NCBI GenBank assembly: GCA_017470525.1
Contig: JAFUYM010000021.1
Location: 1 to 64,000, forward strand
Direction of reading: 5' to 3'
DNA: 64,000 nt
DNA from: Bacteroidaceae bacterium
GTDB lineage: Bacteria; Bacteroidota; Bacteroidia; Bacteroidales; Bacteroidaceae
Below are positions 52,524 through 60,022 of the stretch, piece by piece (positions within the stretch are counted from its first letter, which is position 1; each line of letters opens with the position of its first letter). The notes under the pieces are model-generated. The model saw nothing but the letters and a program-made list of their open reading frames with translations. It did no database searches and was not told the origin of the DNA. A program made the position numbers and the translations under genes.

Positions 52524-54389
52524 TCATTGGCTATGCCGAGTTGAAGGTTCTTTATTCCAAGCCTCGATGACTTGAAGAGCCTCTTTTTTGTCTGTGGTGG
52601 AAAGTATGGTTGCGCCGTCAGGACTGTGCAACTCATAATATATGCCAGAGGCTGGATATTGTGTCTTATAGAACATGCTGCCATAGCCATACCTTTGTCG
52701 TCTGCCACCATAGTGCTCCCCATGCCATCGTAGCGCAGACTGGAGCCATCCCCTCACACCCATAAAGTTTATGTCGATGTGGATGAACACCGTCTTCTGG
52801 CTGTCGGTCTCGGCGATGATTGGGTCAAGTTCCTGCAAGTCTTGGACGTTCTCCTCTGTCTCCCTTGCATAGACGAGGAAAACCACATTCTTCCCCCTAT
52901 ATTCTCGCAACACCTCTTCCTTCAACTGCTCACTGGTGAGTGTCCGTTCGTGTTGGTCGAAGTGCAGATGGGGGATCCGGTTGATGCTGTCCACAAACGC
53001 CTGCCATCTTTGGGCTGCAACAGGATAGAATGCTTTGAGTTCAGGGTCTGCAATCTTTTCCGCTTTTTTTAGTCCTTCTTTATATGATTCCTGCTCGTTA
53101 TAGGTTAGTGCTCGCGAAAGTGTCCATATATCTTTGATGTAAGGATGAACATTGCATCTTGCACCGTCTAATCCGTATTGGAAGAATCTCATGGCATCCA
53201 TATATTCAACGAGATACGTTATTTTGTTCCTGTGGAAAAAGCGGTAATGAAGGGTATTGAGAGGTACACTCAGACCCTGCCGCACGTTATTCCAAAGGTC
53301 GCTGTTGTCAAGGATGCTGCTGTGTGCGTCTTTCAGTTCCTTCTCCACCTTTCTTGCGATATACTGGTTATAATCATCAACCCACTGTATGTACAGGTAG
53401 TCAGCCGTCATCTCCAGCCATTCCTTAGTGGCATAGCAGTATTGGCTCTTGAAGATTCGGTCCGATTCATTGGTTAACTCCTTTTCAAGCAGAGTCTTCA
53501 TTTTTTTATTCATGGCAAGAAGCGAGTCAAAATGGGCTTCACTGAAGTCAAAAGAGATAAAGTCTTTTGCGCCCAACACGTTCAACTCGTAGTTGACCTT
53601 TGCCAAATCGCCTTTGAATGCCAGGGGCGTTCCACCTCTTTCCATATCCAGAAGGATCTCGCACTCATCACCAGGCATCACTAACAAAGGGAAGAACTCT
53701 CCCTTGCCCACTCTCACATACATAGTTATGGGAAAACAGGGATGCAACTTGAAGGCAGCAGTCCCATTAGCGGAAATAGGGAACGAGCTAATGTAATTAC
53801 GTTGGTCGAAGTCGAAGGGAAATTCATATACATCAAGTTTCACTCCTGCCTCAGGCACATAATTGAGAATCTTGACCCGTATGGTGGTGGAGTCATCGCA
53901 CAGTTTTGATTCGGGCAGTTCCTTCAGATCGGCATATTCCACATTCCGCCATTCTTTAGGAAGCGCTGTAGCGAAGTTCCTCTTGCCGTCCCTGATGTTG
54001 CACAGATGCCATCCCTCGTCACCATCGCGTTCCACGAAGTGCATCACCTTGGTGTTTGAGGGTAAGGGGGCGAACTGCATGGTGAAATGCACCTCCCCAC
54101 TTTTCGGCACAGTGTTTTTCTTGTCCGTTCCCACTTCTGGCACTTCAAGCAAGGCATATTTCTTGCCGTTCGCCTTCAAGCAGGACGTGGATTCAATCCA
54201 GAAAGCCTCTCCTTCACGCCCCGAGACAGTCACGTGCATCACGGTCTTGTGAGGGGTGAACTCCACCTTGTCAACACTCAGCATGCTGGTGTTGGAGTAG
54301 CCCACATGGGGCGATGTCCACTCCTTTTTCTGCGCCCATAAAGATTGCATCAGGGCAAACAACATAATGATTAAAGCAGTTCTTTTCAT
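52524..54389 (-). CDS. Secreted protein with thioredoxin-like C-terminus, no CxxC
   Basis: A 621-residue exported protein (signal peptide MKRTALIIMLFALMQSLWAQ). The N-terminal ~280 residues are beta-rich. The middle (about 280-480) is helical and Trp/Tyr-rich. The last ~140 residues resemble the thioredoxin/TlpA fold of Bacteroidota exported proteins (EYRGKNVVFLVYARETEE, then KTVFIHIDINFMGVRGWLQSAL). The active-site CxxC expected after the first strand is absent, so it is unlikely to be a thiol oxidoreductase. It is preceded by its own -7-like element and follows the sigma/anti-sigma pair on the same strand, and may be their target or partner. Confidence 0.6.
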   Translation of the reverse strand: MKRTALIIMLFALMQSLWAQKKEWTSPHVGYSNTSMLSVDKVEFTPHKTVMHVTVSGREGEAFWIESTSCLKANGKKYALLEVPEVGTDKKNTVPKSGEVHFTMQFAPLPSNTKVMHFVERDGDEGWHLCNIRDGKRNFATALPKEWRNVEYADLKELPESKLCDDSTTIRVKILNYVPEAGVKLDVYEFPFDFDQRNYISSFPISANGTAAFKLHPCFPITMYVRVGKGEFFPLLVMPGDECEILLDMERGGTPLAFKGDLAKVNYELNVLGAKDFISFDFSEAHFDSLLAMNKKMKTLLEKELTNESDRIFKSQYCYATKEWLEMTADYLYIQWVDDYNQYIARKVEKELKDAHSSILDNSDLWNNVRQGLSVPLNTLHYRFFHRNKITYLVEYMDAMRFFQYGLDGARCNVHPYIKDIWTLSRALTYNEQESYKEGLKKAEKIADPELKAFYPVAAQRWQAFVDSINRIPHLHFDQHERTLTSEQLKEEVLREYRGKNVVFLVYARETEENVQDLQELDPIIAETDSQKTVFIHIDINFMGVRGWLQSALRWHGEHYGGRRQRYGYGSMFYKTQYPASGIYYELHSPDGATILSTTDKKEALQVIEAWNKEPSTRHSQ

Positions 54390-54426
54390 AATTGAGTTGT
54401 TATGGATATGTTTTCTTATTCGGTTG

Positions 54427-54434
54427 CAAAGTTA
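54427..54434 (-). promoter_or_regulatory. -7-like element before thioredoxin-like gene
   Basis: On the reverse strand TAACTTTG (54434-54427) matches TAnnTTTG and lies 38 bp upstream of the ATG. The -33 position reads TTCC, so the promoter is partial and might depend on an alternative sigma factor. Confidence 0.45.
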
Positions 54435-54449
54435 CTCTCTTTTTGAGGG

Positions 54450-55199
54450 TTATGGAAGAATCTCCTCATCCAAATTGGAGGAAAGGATGTCGTAGGCATC
54501 CCACCCATTGGGTGCGTAAACTCCCTCCTTGCCTTCAGGGTGAAGAATTCGGAAGAGACTTCTGGTGCGGAGATAGGGCTCAACAATATAGTCAGGTTCT
54601 TCATGCCACTCAATGGAATCGACAAGCGTTTCGTCAAGGCTGTTGTTGACAGCGTACTCATCGGAGGCAAAGAGTATGCTGTCTTTCTGGTAATAATTGG
54701 CAGTATATCGTGCGATGACCTCCTCAATTTCCCGTTCGATATTCCGTATGCTTCTCTCTTGTTTCGGGGATGGTTTCTGCTTGATTTCGGCAATCGGGTA
54801 TTTCGGCGCCTCATATTGAATATGTTTATAATCCTTGATGATGCTGGTGGCGTCCTTTTTTTCTTCAGCACGTTTGAGAGTGTCCTCTGTCGCAGTGTCC
54901 TGCTTTACGAGCCTGCCGGAGGGTGTCGGGTCTTGCTGAGGCATGCTGTTATCTTGGGGGCGATTGAGATGAAGGGCAACCGCGACGAGCAGGGCGATGG
55001 AGGCGGCAATGCCCATGCCGAGCCACCAGCGACGGTGTTTGGCAGCCTTTCGCATGGTTTCCTCACGATGGATGCGCCGCATGAGCAGGTCGGTGAAATG
55101 CTCTGAAAGCACCATCCGCTCGGCATCTTCTGCCTTTTGGCGCATGACCGCTTGCAGGTCGGAGTCCTTCAATATCTCGTTAGTCTTCATATTTTTCAA
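54450..55199 (-). CDS. Single-TM anti-sigma-like protein
   Basis: 249 residues. The cytoplasmic N-terminus (about 60 residues; HFTDLLMRRIHREETMRK) resembles the helical start of anti-sigma factors. One TM helix lies about residues 66-82 (GMGIAASIALLVAVALHL), and a periplasmic region rich in charged residues follows. The gene starts 20 bp inside the end of the sigma-factor gene, the usual arrangement for a sigma/anti-sigma pair. No zinc-binding HxxxCxxC motif is visible. The exact start is ambiguous between two ATGs (55199 or 55190). The role as anti-sigma factor is inferred from topology and position. Confidence 0.65.
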   Translation of the reverse strand: MKNMKTNEILKDSDLQAVMRQKAEDAERMVLSEHFTDLLMRRIHREETMRKAAKHRRWWLGMGIAASIALLVAVALHLNRPQDNSMPQQDPTPSGRLVKQDTATEDTLKRAEEKKDATSIIKDYKHIQYEAPKYPIAEIKQKPSPKQERSIRNIEREIEEVIARYTANYYQKDSILFASDEYAVNNSLDETLVDSIEWHEEPDYIVEPYLRTRSLFRILHPEGKEGVYAPNGWDAYDILSSNLDEEILP

Positions 55200-55848
55200 G
55201 TTCTATGATGGTTTGTTGGATTTTCTTTCTAAGCCATTGCAGACGGGAGCGCAGATAACTGTCGGTATGGTCAACGATGTAGGCAACTTCCCGTAGCGGT
55301 CGCCCATCATAGTAGTGGAGGGAGAGGAGCATCTGGTCCTCTGGAGCAAGCCTGTCAACAGCCTGCCACAGCAGTTGAAGGCGGTCAGGAGGGTTTTCTT
55401 TCGGCAGGATGTTAGCGGGATGGTCTGGCAGGGCTTCGATTCTGGTCTGTTCCACCTCGACCAAGGGCAAGCGTGCATTCTTTCGCAGATGCTGCATGGC
55501 GATATGGTAGGCGATGTGCAGGAGCCAAGTCTTGAAACTTGCCCGTCGGCAGTCAAAACGTGGCAGGCTTTCGTAGGCAGCAGCCAGTATGTCTTGAGTC
55601 ACATCTTCAGCATCCTCTGGCTGTGAAATCATACGCCCCACCAGCCGCTGCACACTCTGTCCATACCGTTCAGCCAGCAGACGGAACTGCTCCGTATGCC
55701 CATCGAGGATGTTGCGGATGAGTTGTGCCTCTTCAACCTCAGGTGACTGTATGCTGTCTGCTTGCTTTCTCATATCTTCTCTTATCTCTATATTCCACTT
55801 TTCCTCAAAATGTATAACGTCACAAGGGATTTTTTCTTCATTCGTCAT
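55180..55848 (-). CDS. ECF-type RNA polymerase sigma factor
   Basis: A sigma-70-family (ECF group) protein. Region 2 is readable as EQFRLLAERYGQSVQRLVGRMI, then QPEDAEDVTQDILAAAYESLPRFD and FKTWLLHIAYHIAMQHLRK. Region 4 is LLWQAVDRLAPEDQMLLSLHYYDGRPLREVAYIVDHTDSY. Three starts are possible. 55893 would lie inside a perfect hairpin and is rejected. 55848 (222 residues) is given here, and 55773 (197 residues) fits the usual ECF length equally well. The anti-sigma-like gene overlaps its end. It lies directly downstream of gldN on the same strand, with a large inverted repeat between. Confidence 0.88.
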   Translation of the reverse strand: MTNEEKIPCDVIHFEEKWNIEIREDMRKQADSIQSPEVEEAQLIRNILDGHTEQFRLLAERYGQSVQRLVGRMISQPEDAEDVTQDILAAAYESLPRFDCRRASFKTWLLHIAYHIAMQHLRKNARLPLVEVEQTRIEALPDHPANILPKENPPDRLQLLWQAVDRLAPEDQMLLSLHYYDGRPLREVAYIVDHTDSYLRSRLQWLRKKIQQTIIELEKYED

Positions 55849-55873
55849 TTTCCTTCCGCCTCCGAATATGAAA

Positions 55874-55923
55874 GTCACCTGAAAGAAATGCATACGGTAA
55901 TTTGTACATTTCTTTCAGGTGAC
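55874..55923. promoter_or_regulatory. Perfect 17-bp inverted repeat between gldN and sigma gene
   Basis: GTCACCTGAAAGAAATG (55874-55890) and CATTTCTTTCAGGTGAC (55907-55923) are exact reverse complements, with a 16-nt loop. No T-tract follows on either strand, so it is not a standard terminator. It may be an attenuator/processing hairpin at the end of the T9SS transcript, or an operator for the sigma gene. Confidence 0.75.
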
Positions 55924-55959
55924 GATGGTGTGTTGATGGCAGGGAAGGGGGTGTCTGCA

Positions 55960-57084
55960 TCAGTGGCGTTGCCTTCTGACTGACACGCGGGGGGCTCCGT
56001 TGCCTCCACCTGAATTGCCGCTGGACTTGCCGCTCTTGCCTGATGGGGAGGCGGAGGAACTGCGGCGGCTTGTGCGGGCGGCTGATGAGGAAGCAGAATC
56101 GGCACTCTTCACTTTCCTGCCTTTTGACGATGAGGCAGCGATGGAGTCAAGTCTTGCCTGTTCCACGGAGTCGACAGGTTCTTTCCAGATATGTTCTTCA
56201 AAGTCAGTTATTTCCTTTTCGATACGCTTCTGCTCTTTCTTCAGGAGTGAGTCGGTGGCGCAATACTGCTGCAGGGACTTGTTCTGCATGTTGGTGGTCA
56301 TGTAGATTTCACCCTTATAGTGGTTGGTGGAGAAGAAGTCGTCCATCGACATACGGGCAGCGTTGTTAAGGTTGCTTGTCATCACGTCCTGACCACTAAG
56401 ATAGGTCTTGATGTCGTCGTACTTCACCCAGAAAAGAGGGAACTTCTGTACGTTCTGGTTCCGTGCCTCATCTTCTCCGTCTTCACTCACCGTCTCTCGA
56501 ACGGCAAACTCATCGGCTGCACGATGCAGCACTGGGCAAAGTGCCACGATGCGGCTATGATAAGTTGCCGTGTTTTGGTCATAGTAACTGCTTTCCTTCA
56601 CGTAGTAACTAAGCACGTCGGCAGAGGGGATGTCGGCCTGCTCCACCTTGATGCCATTGCCCTCCACCTCGTAGAAAATGCCCTGACGTTCCAGCATATC
56701 CTTAAAGTGCATGCGGTTGCTCTGCTGGAAGTTCTCGACACCATCCAACTGATAATCGTAGGCAGGAATCTTGCCCGTATTGAGCAGTTTGAACAGGAGG
56801 GTGAAAAGGTTCATGCTATTCCCTTGTGGCTCCACTGGATAGTAGAGTGCTGCGTTCTCGTCCTTGGTCAGGTCGATGGAACGGTAGATGTCACGACGCC
56901 AGCTGGGGTCTTCTGGCACATCTACAGCCGTTGGAAACATGAGGCTGGCGCGCCCCTGTCCTGCAGCCGTTGAGGTGTTCTTGGCTGTAGTGGTGCGGGC
57001 ATTCTGCACACGACTCTTCTGTGGCTGAGCATTGAGCACACCCACCATACAGAGTGATAACAATATGAATAATACCTTTTTCAT
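55960..57084 (-). CDS. gldN: GldN, T9SS periplasmic ring protein
   Basis: A 374-residue periplasmic protein (PorN in P. gingivalis) that, with lipoprotein GldK, forms the large outer-membrane-associated ring of the type IX secretion system. Signal peptide: KKVLFILLSLCMVGVLNAQ. Family features: WRRDIYRSIDLTKDENAALYYPVEP, MNLFTLLFKLLNTGKIPAYDYQLDG, and VKYDDIKTYLSGQDVMTSNLNNA. The last ~55 residues are low-complexity Ser/Gly/Arg, longer than in typical GldN. It is the last gene of the operon. A ~163-bp repeat element separates it from gldM. Confidence 0.92.
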   Translation of the reverse strand: MKKVLFILLSLCMVGVLNAQPQKSRVQNARTTTAKNTSTAAGQGRASLMFPTAVDVPEDPSWRRDIYRSIDLTKDENAALYYPVEPQGNSMNLFTLLFKLLNTGKIPAYDYQLDGVENFQQSNRMHFKDMLERQGIFYEVEGNGIKVEQADIPSADVLSYYVKESSYYDQNTATYHSRIVALCPVLHRAADEFAVRETVSEDGEDEARNQNVQKFPLFWVKYDDIKTYLSGQDVMTSNLNNAARMSMDDFFSTNHYKGEIYMTTNMQNKSLQQYCATDSLLKKEQKRIEKEITDFEEHIWKEPVDSVEQARLDSIAASSSKGRKVKSADSASSSAARTSRRSSSASPSGKSGKSSGNSGGGNGAPRVSVRRQRH

Positions 57085-57095
57085 AATTTAAAAAT

Positions 57096-57258
57096 AGACC
57101 CTCTCTGTCCTTCGGACATCTCCCCCGTAATGGGGAGAGCCATCCGGCAAGGTTCTAACGAGGTTTTTTTGTTATATATTCTTTTTCTTATTGATACATT
57201 TCCCAACACCCCGCATGGTCTCCCTCCCCATTATGGGGGAGGGTCGGGGAGAGGGTCT
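57096..57258. mobile_element. MITE-like element, copy 1 (gldN-gldM gap)
   Basis: A 163-bp non-coding element bounded by AGACCCTCTC and, at the other end, GAGAGGGTCT (perfect terminal inverted repeat). Inside are a hairpin half TCTCCCCCGTAATGGGGAGA and, at the other side, CTCCCTCCCCATTATGGGGG. It shares both halves with 59848-60013 at high identity, while the A/T-rich centre is more diverged. No transposase is encoded, so it would be mobilised in trans, or be a REP-type repeat. Confidence 0.75.
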
Positions 57259-57264
57259 TCTTCT

Positions 57265-58827
57265 TTAATTGATGATAACTTCCACTGGAGTTTTCAAAGT
57301 TCGTTCGATGCCATCAGGACCTATAACGCGGATTTCACTGATGTTGAAAAGTTTGCCTCTCGTGAGGGAACGGATACGGGCTAACTGATTCGGCGTGAAG
57401 GTAGCAGAGTTGCTGACCTCTGGCACCACATTACCCATATTATCAACGAAGCGCGTCTGGAAGCCAAGCACTCGGAAAGAGATATTCAGCAGTCCGTCGT
57501 CAATGGCGGCTCCGATACCTCCCGCTGCCACAATGGCTTGCTTGGAAATGCGTCCGCCCTTGAATCGGGTAACATTACCTTTGGAGTCTGCGTATTCGAG
57601 ATAGCCCGTCGGGTCAGGCAGTTTACGCACATTGAACGTGAACTTGCCCATCTCCTGCTGGCGGCCTTCGTTCTGGGCTGTGACCGTGAAGGTGACAGCA
57701 TTCTCACCGATATTCGTCGGCACAGCAATATAGTTGCCGCCATCCTTCTTGGTAAGGGTTCCATTCGTCATGGAGAGGCTAATCTTATTGCTGGGCACTC
57801 CTGGCACACTGACACTGATGGGGTTCTGATAACCTGCATACAGCATATTCATCATCGTCGCACTCACTGTTGCCGATGGTTCCACGACGGTATAAGGTTG
57901 TGCAAATTCACGCCGGATGGTCTCACCATTACCATTCTTCATCACCAGATAACCCTTCAGTGTGAAGTCACCTGTTGAATTACAGATAGTCTCATAGCGC
58001 CCATTCTCCGACTTCAAAAGTGTATTGCCCACATAAATCTCTGGACGCTGAGTGGAATCGACCGCCGCCATGATGATTTGAGCGGAGAACTTACCGCCTC
58101 GCACCACCGTTTGTGCGGTAGGAATGACATAGGCATTGATTTGGTTCACACGCACATCTTTCACGTCGATGTTTGCCACCAACTGGTGCAACATCTCGCC
58201 TTCTGCATGGCGCACATCCGTCTGGAGTTTCGTGAGCAACGTGATTGCAGCAGCCACAGGCGTGTTCTCAAACATATACTCCTGCCAATTCTTGCCTTGC
58301 AACTTCGCCTTCTGAGGCACTTCGGTCGTCAAGTTCGACTTGATGATGTCCTTTTGCTTCTCATCGTTAATCATCGAAGTGATGCCATCACGATAAGTTT
58401 CAATGGCTTTCTTGAGTTTTCCACCTTTCCCTATGCCTGGAGCCAGCATCACATGAGTAGCCGCCTCCAGATTGTCACGCCCTTTAATATCGTTCAGGTC
58501 AGCATCCTTACCATCAGCCTCGCGCACAATCTCCCACTTCAGGTTCTCGGCAAGGGTATAGAGTGAGTCAGACATTTTACGAACCTGCTGTGCCTTCTCA
58601 TACCACTGGCGAGTCTTCTCCGGATTCTGCTTCATGGCAGCCTCCATCTCCTTGTAGATTGCCTCGTTCTGAGTGGTCGAGTTGACCTTCGTGCGGTTCA
58701 GTCCTTCGTCCACGAGCGAGAAGCCTTCGAGCACATCCGATGACACGTTGAGTGCCAACATTGCCATCAGCACAACGTACATCAGATTAATCATCTTCTG
58801 TCGTGGAGAGAGTTTTTTTCTAATCAT
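57265..58827 (-). CDS. gldM: GldM, T9SS motor periplasmic shaft
   Basis: 520 residues, the usual length. One N-terminal TM helix (MINLMYVVLMAMLALNVSSDVLEGF) anchors it in the inner membrane with GldL. Four periplasmic domains follow (PIGLxxK-type segments such as KLKKAIETYRDGITSMI, NKISLSMTNGTL, SFRVLGFQTRFVDNMGNV). With GldL it forms the proton-driven rotary motor that powers T9SS export and gliding-type movement. It lies in the canonical order after gldL. Confidence 0.95.
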   Translation of the reverse strand: MIRKKLSPRQKMINLMYVVLMAMLALNVSSDVLEGFSLVDEGLNRTKVNSTTQNEAIYKEMEAAMKQNPEKTRQWYEKAQQVRKMSDSLYTLAENLKWEIVREADGKDADLNDIKGRDNLEAATHVMLAPGIGKGGKLKKAIETYRDGITSMINDEKQKDIIKSNLTTEVPQKAKLQGKNWQEYMFENTPVAAAITLLTKLQTDVRHAEGEMLHQLVANIDVKDVRVNQINAYVIPTAQTVVRGGKFSAQIIMAAVDSTQRPEIYVGNTLLKSENGRYETICNSTGDFTLKGYLVMKNGNGETIRREFAQPYTVVEPSATVSATMMNMLYAGYQNPISVSVPGVPSNKISLSMTNGTLTKKDGGNYIAVPTNIGENAVTFTVTAQNEGRQQEMGKFTFNVRKLPDPTGYLEYADSKGNVTRFKGGRISKQAIVAAGGIGAAIDDGLLNISFRVLGFQTRFVDNMGNVVPEVSNSATFTPNQLARIRSLTRGKLFNISEIRVIGPDGIERTLKTPVEVIIN

Positions 58828-58846
58828 CTTTGTTATATTTTTTCAA

Positions 58847-58994
58847 CAACGAATGTTTCTAATTTGGCTAATGGAGTTAAATGGGCAAGCCCGACGAATA
58901 AAAACCTTGCGGTTTTCACGAATGCAATTCGTTTCTATTCGGTGCCGCTTGCGGCATTGTCATTGTCAATTCGTCCCATTCGCTCAATTCGTTG
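58847..58994. repeat. Palindromic intergenic element (gldM-gldL gap)
   Basis: A 148-bp region bounded by CAACGAAT (58847-58854) and ATTCGTTG (58987-58994), with further internal AATTCGT/ACGAAT words and hairpins (CCTTGCGG, CCGCTTGCGG). It is non-coding and fills most of the 186-bp gap. Sequence type is different from the neighbouring MITE-like copies. Confidence 0.55.
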
Positions 58995-59013
58995 TTTTTA
59001 TATCTACAAAGTT

Positions 59014-59193
59014 TTACGCTATCTTCATTTTGAGTGCTTCAACCATCTTGGCATAAACCTCATTCAGTTCTTGCAACTGAACAGCGAGTTTCTTCGTCTG
59101 CTCGTTCACCTCATCGATGGTAGCCGACTGGGTGCCGACGCTCTTCAGTTGCATCTCGTAGAAGCGGTTGATGCCTGTGAGGGTGCGGTTCAT
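59014..59193 (-). pseudogene. Detached C-terminal segment of GldL
   Basis: In the same frame as gldL and directly after its internal TAG, 61 further codons follow before a TAA at 59014-59016. They read NMNRTLTGINRFYEMQLKSV, then a heptad-rich stretch ending LNEVYAKMVEALKMKIA, which is the conserved coiled-coil end of normal GldL proteins. An ATG lies 3 bases after the TAG (59193), preceded by GAGGA at 14-18 nt, so re-initiation as a separate 59-residue peptide is possible. The reading frame is otherwise undamaged. Confidence 0.75.
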
Positions 59194-59196
59194 GTT

Positions 59197-59841
59197 CTAC
59201 ATTTCCTCGGAGTCGCGGGTGAGACGGGCACTCTGCTCTGCCACCTTCTTGAGGGTGTCGGTCAGTTCTGCCAACTGCTCCACATAAGCCTTCGTTGCTT
59301 CCTGCATTTCAGGAGCCATACCCTTGAACTGAGCGGAATTGAAGACTGGTGCAGAAGAAATGTTGGCTGCCAACTCTGCGGCATCCACAGGTTCGCCCTC
59401 TGCCACAGCAGGGCCTGACCCACCACCATTGATGACAATCGTACCACCGCCAGGCACTCCGCCACCGCCAACAATAACAGCGCCACCACCGCCACCAGCA
59501 GGTGCATGTGCCGCTGCGTTGGCTGCACTTGCCAATGCTGCAGCCGTCTCTTCCGAGATGGAAGCATTCACCTGTGCAACGATATTTGCGTTCTCAACAG
59601 CCTCTTCTGCCAATTCCCTTGCATCCATACTCTCCTGTGGCTCGAAACCTGCCAAGAAGAACACGATGACTTCAGTACCCATACCCAAGAAGAGCATGAT
59701 GTCGGCACCTGCGATGTGGGTGAGTTTGAAGAGCGCACCTGCAATCACGACGGATGCACCCCAACTGTATGCATAGTTCAAGAAAGTCTGCCCCTTCTTG
59801 GTGCGGAGAAATCTCTGAATTGCATTATATTGTGTTGCCAT
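59197..59841 (-). CDS. gldL: GldL, T9SS motor stator, cut by in-frame TAG
   Basis: An inner-membrane protein of the T9SS motor. The start is ATG 59841 (MATQYNAIQRFLRTKKGQTF), because the longer frame to 59880 is encoded by a repeat element. Two TM helices lie about residues 18-60 (YAYSWGASVVIAGALFKLTH, LFLGMGTEVIVFFLAGF). The second contains the conserved Glu (TEV) that couples proton flow. A Gly-rich linker (about 105-140) follows, then a coiled-coil. The frame stops at TAG 59197-59199 after 214 residues, whereas a complete protein would have 275-276; the missing end is present downstream in frame. Either a true nonsense mutation, a split gene, readthrough or a base-calling error. gyrB uses TAG as a stop, so a reassigned code is unlikely. 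Confidence 0.9.
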   Translation of the reverse strand: MATQYNAIQRFLRTKKGQTFLNYAYSWGASVVIAGALFKLTHIAGADIMLFLGMGTEVIVFFLAGFEPQESMDARELAEEAVENANIVAQVNASISEETAAALASAANAAAHAPAGGGGGAVIVGGGGVPGGGTIVINGGGSGPAVAEGEPVDAAELAANISSAPVFNSAQFKGMAPEMQEATKAYVEQLAELTDTLKKVAEQSARLTRDSEEM

Positions 59842-59847
59842 AAATAA

Positions 59848-60013
59848 AGACCCTCTCTGTCCTTTGGACATCTCCCCCATAATGGGGAGAGCCGTTCGGC
59901 CAGTTTCTTATTGAGGGATGATTTTTAGAGTTATTTATTATTTGTATTTTTTTTGTCCCAAACACCCCGCATGGTCTCCCTCCTCATTACGGGGGAGGGT
60001 TGGGGAGAGGGTC
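59848..60013. mobile_element. MITE-like element, copy 2 (gldL-gldK gap)
   Basis: A 166-bp element with the same terminal inverted repeats (AGACCCTCTC … GAGAGGGTCT) and inner hairpin halves (TCTCCCCCATAATGGGGAGA, CTCCCTCCTCATTACGGGGG) as 57096-57258. It begins 7 bp upstream of the gldL start codon and so supplies the gldL translation-initiation region. Confidence 0.75.
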
Positions 60014-60022
60014 TCCTTCTTT

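Noticed and set aside
59197-59199. TAG in gldL as sign of a reassigned genetic code
   Set aside because: gyrB ends with TAG at its normal C-terminus, and no other gene in the window shows internal TAG codons.
59842-59880. 13 extra N-terminal codons of gldL
   Set aside because: They are encoded by the MITE-like element, and the conserved GldL N-terminus begins at the ATG at 59841.
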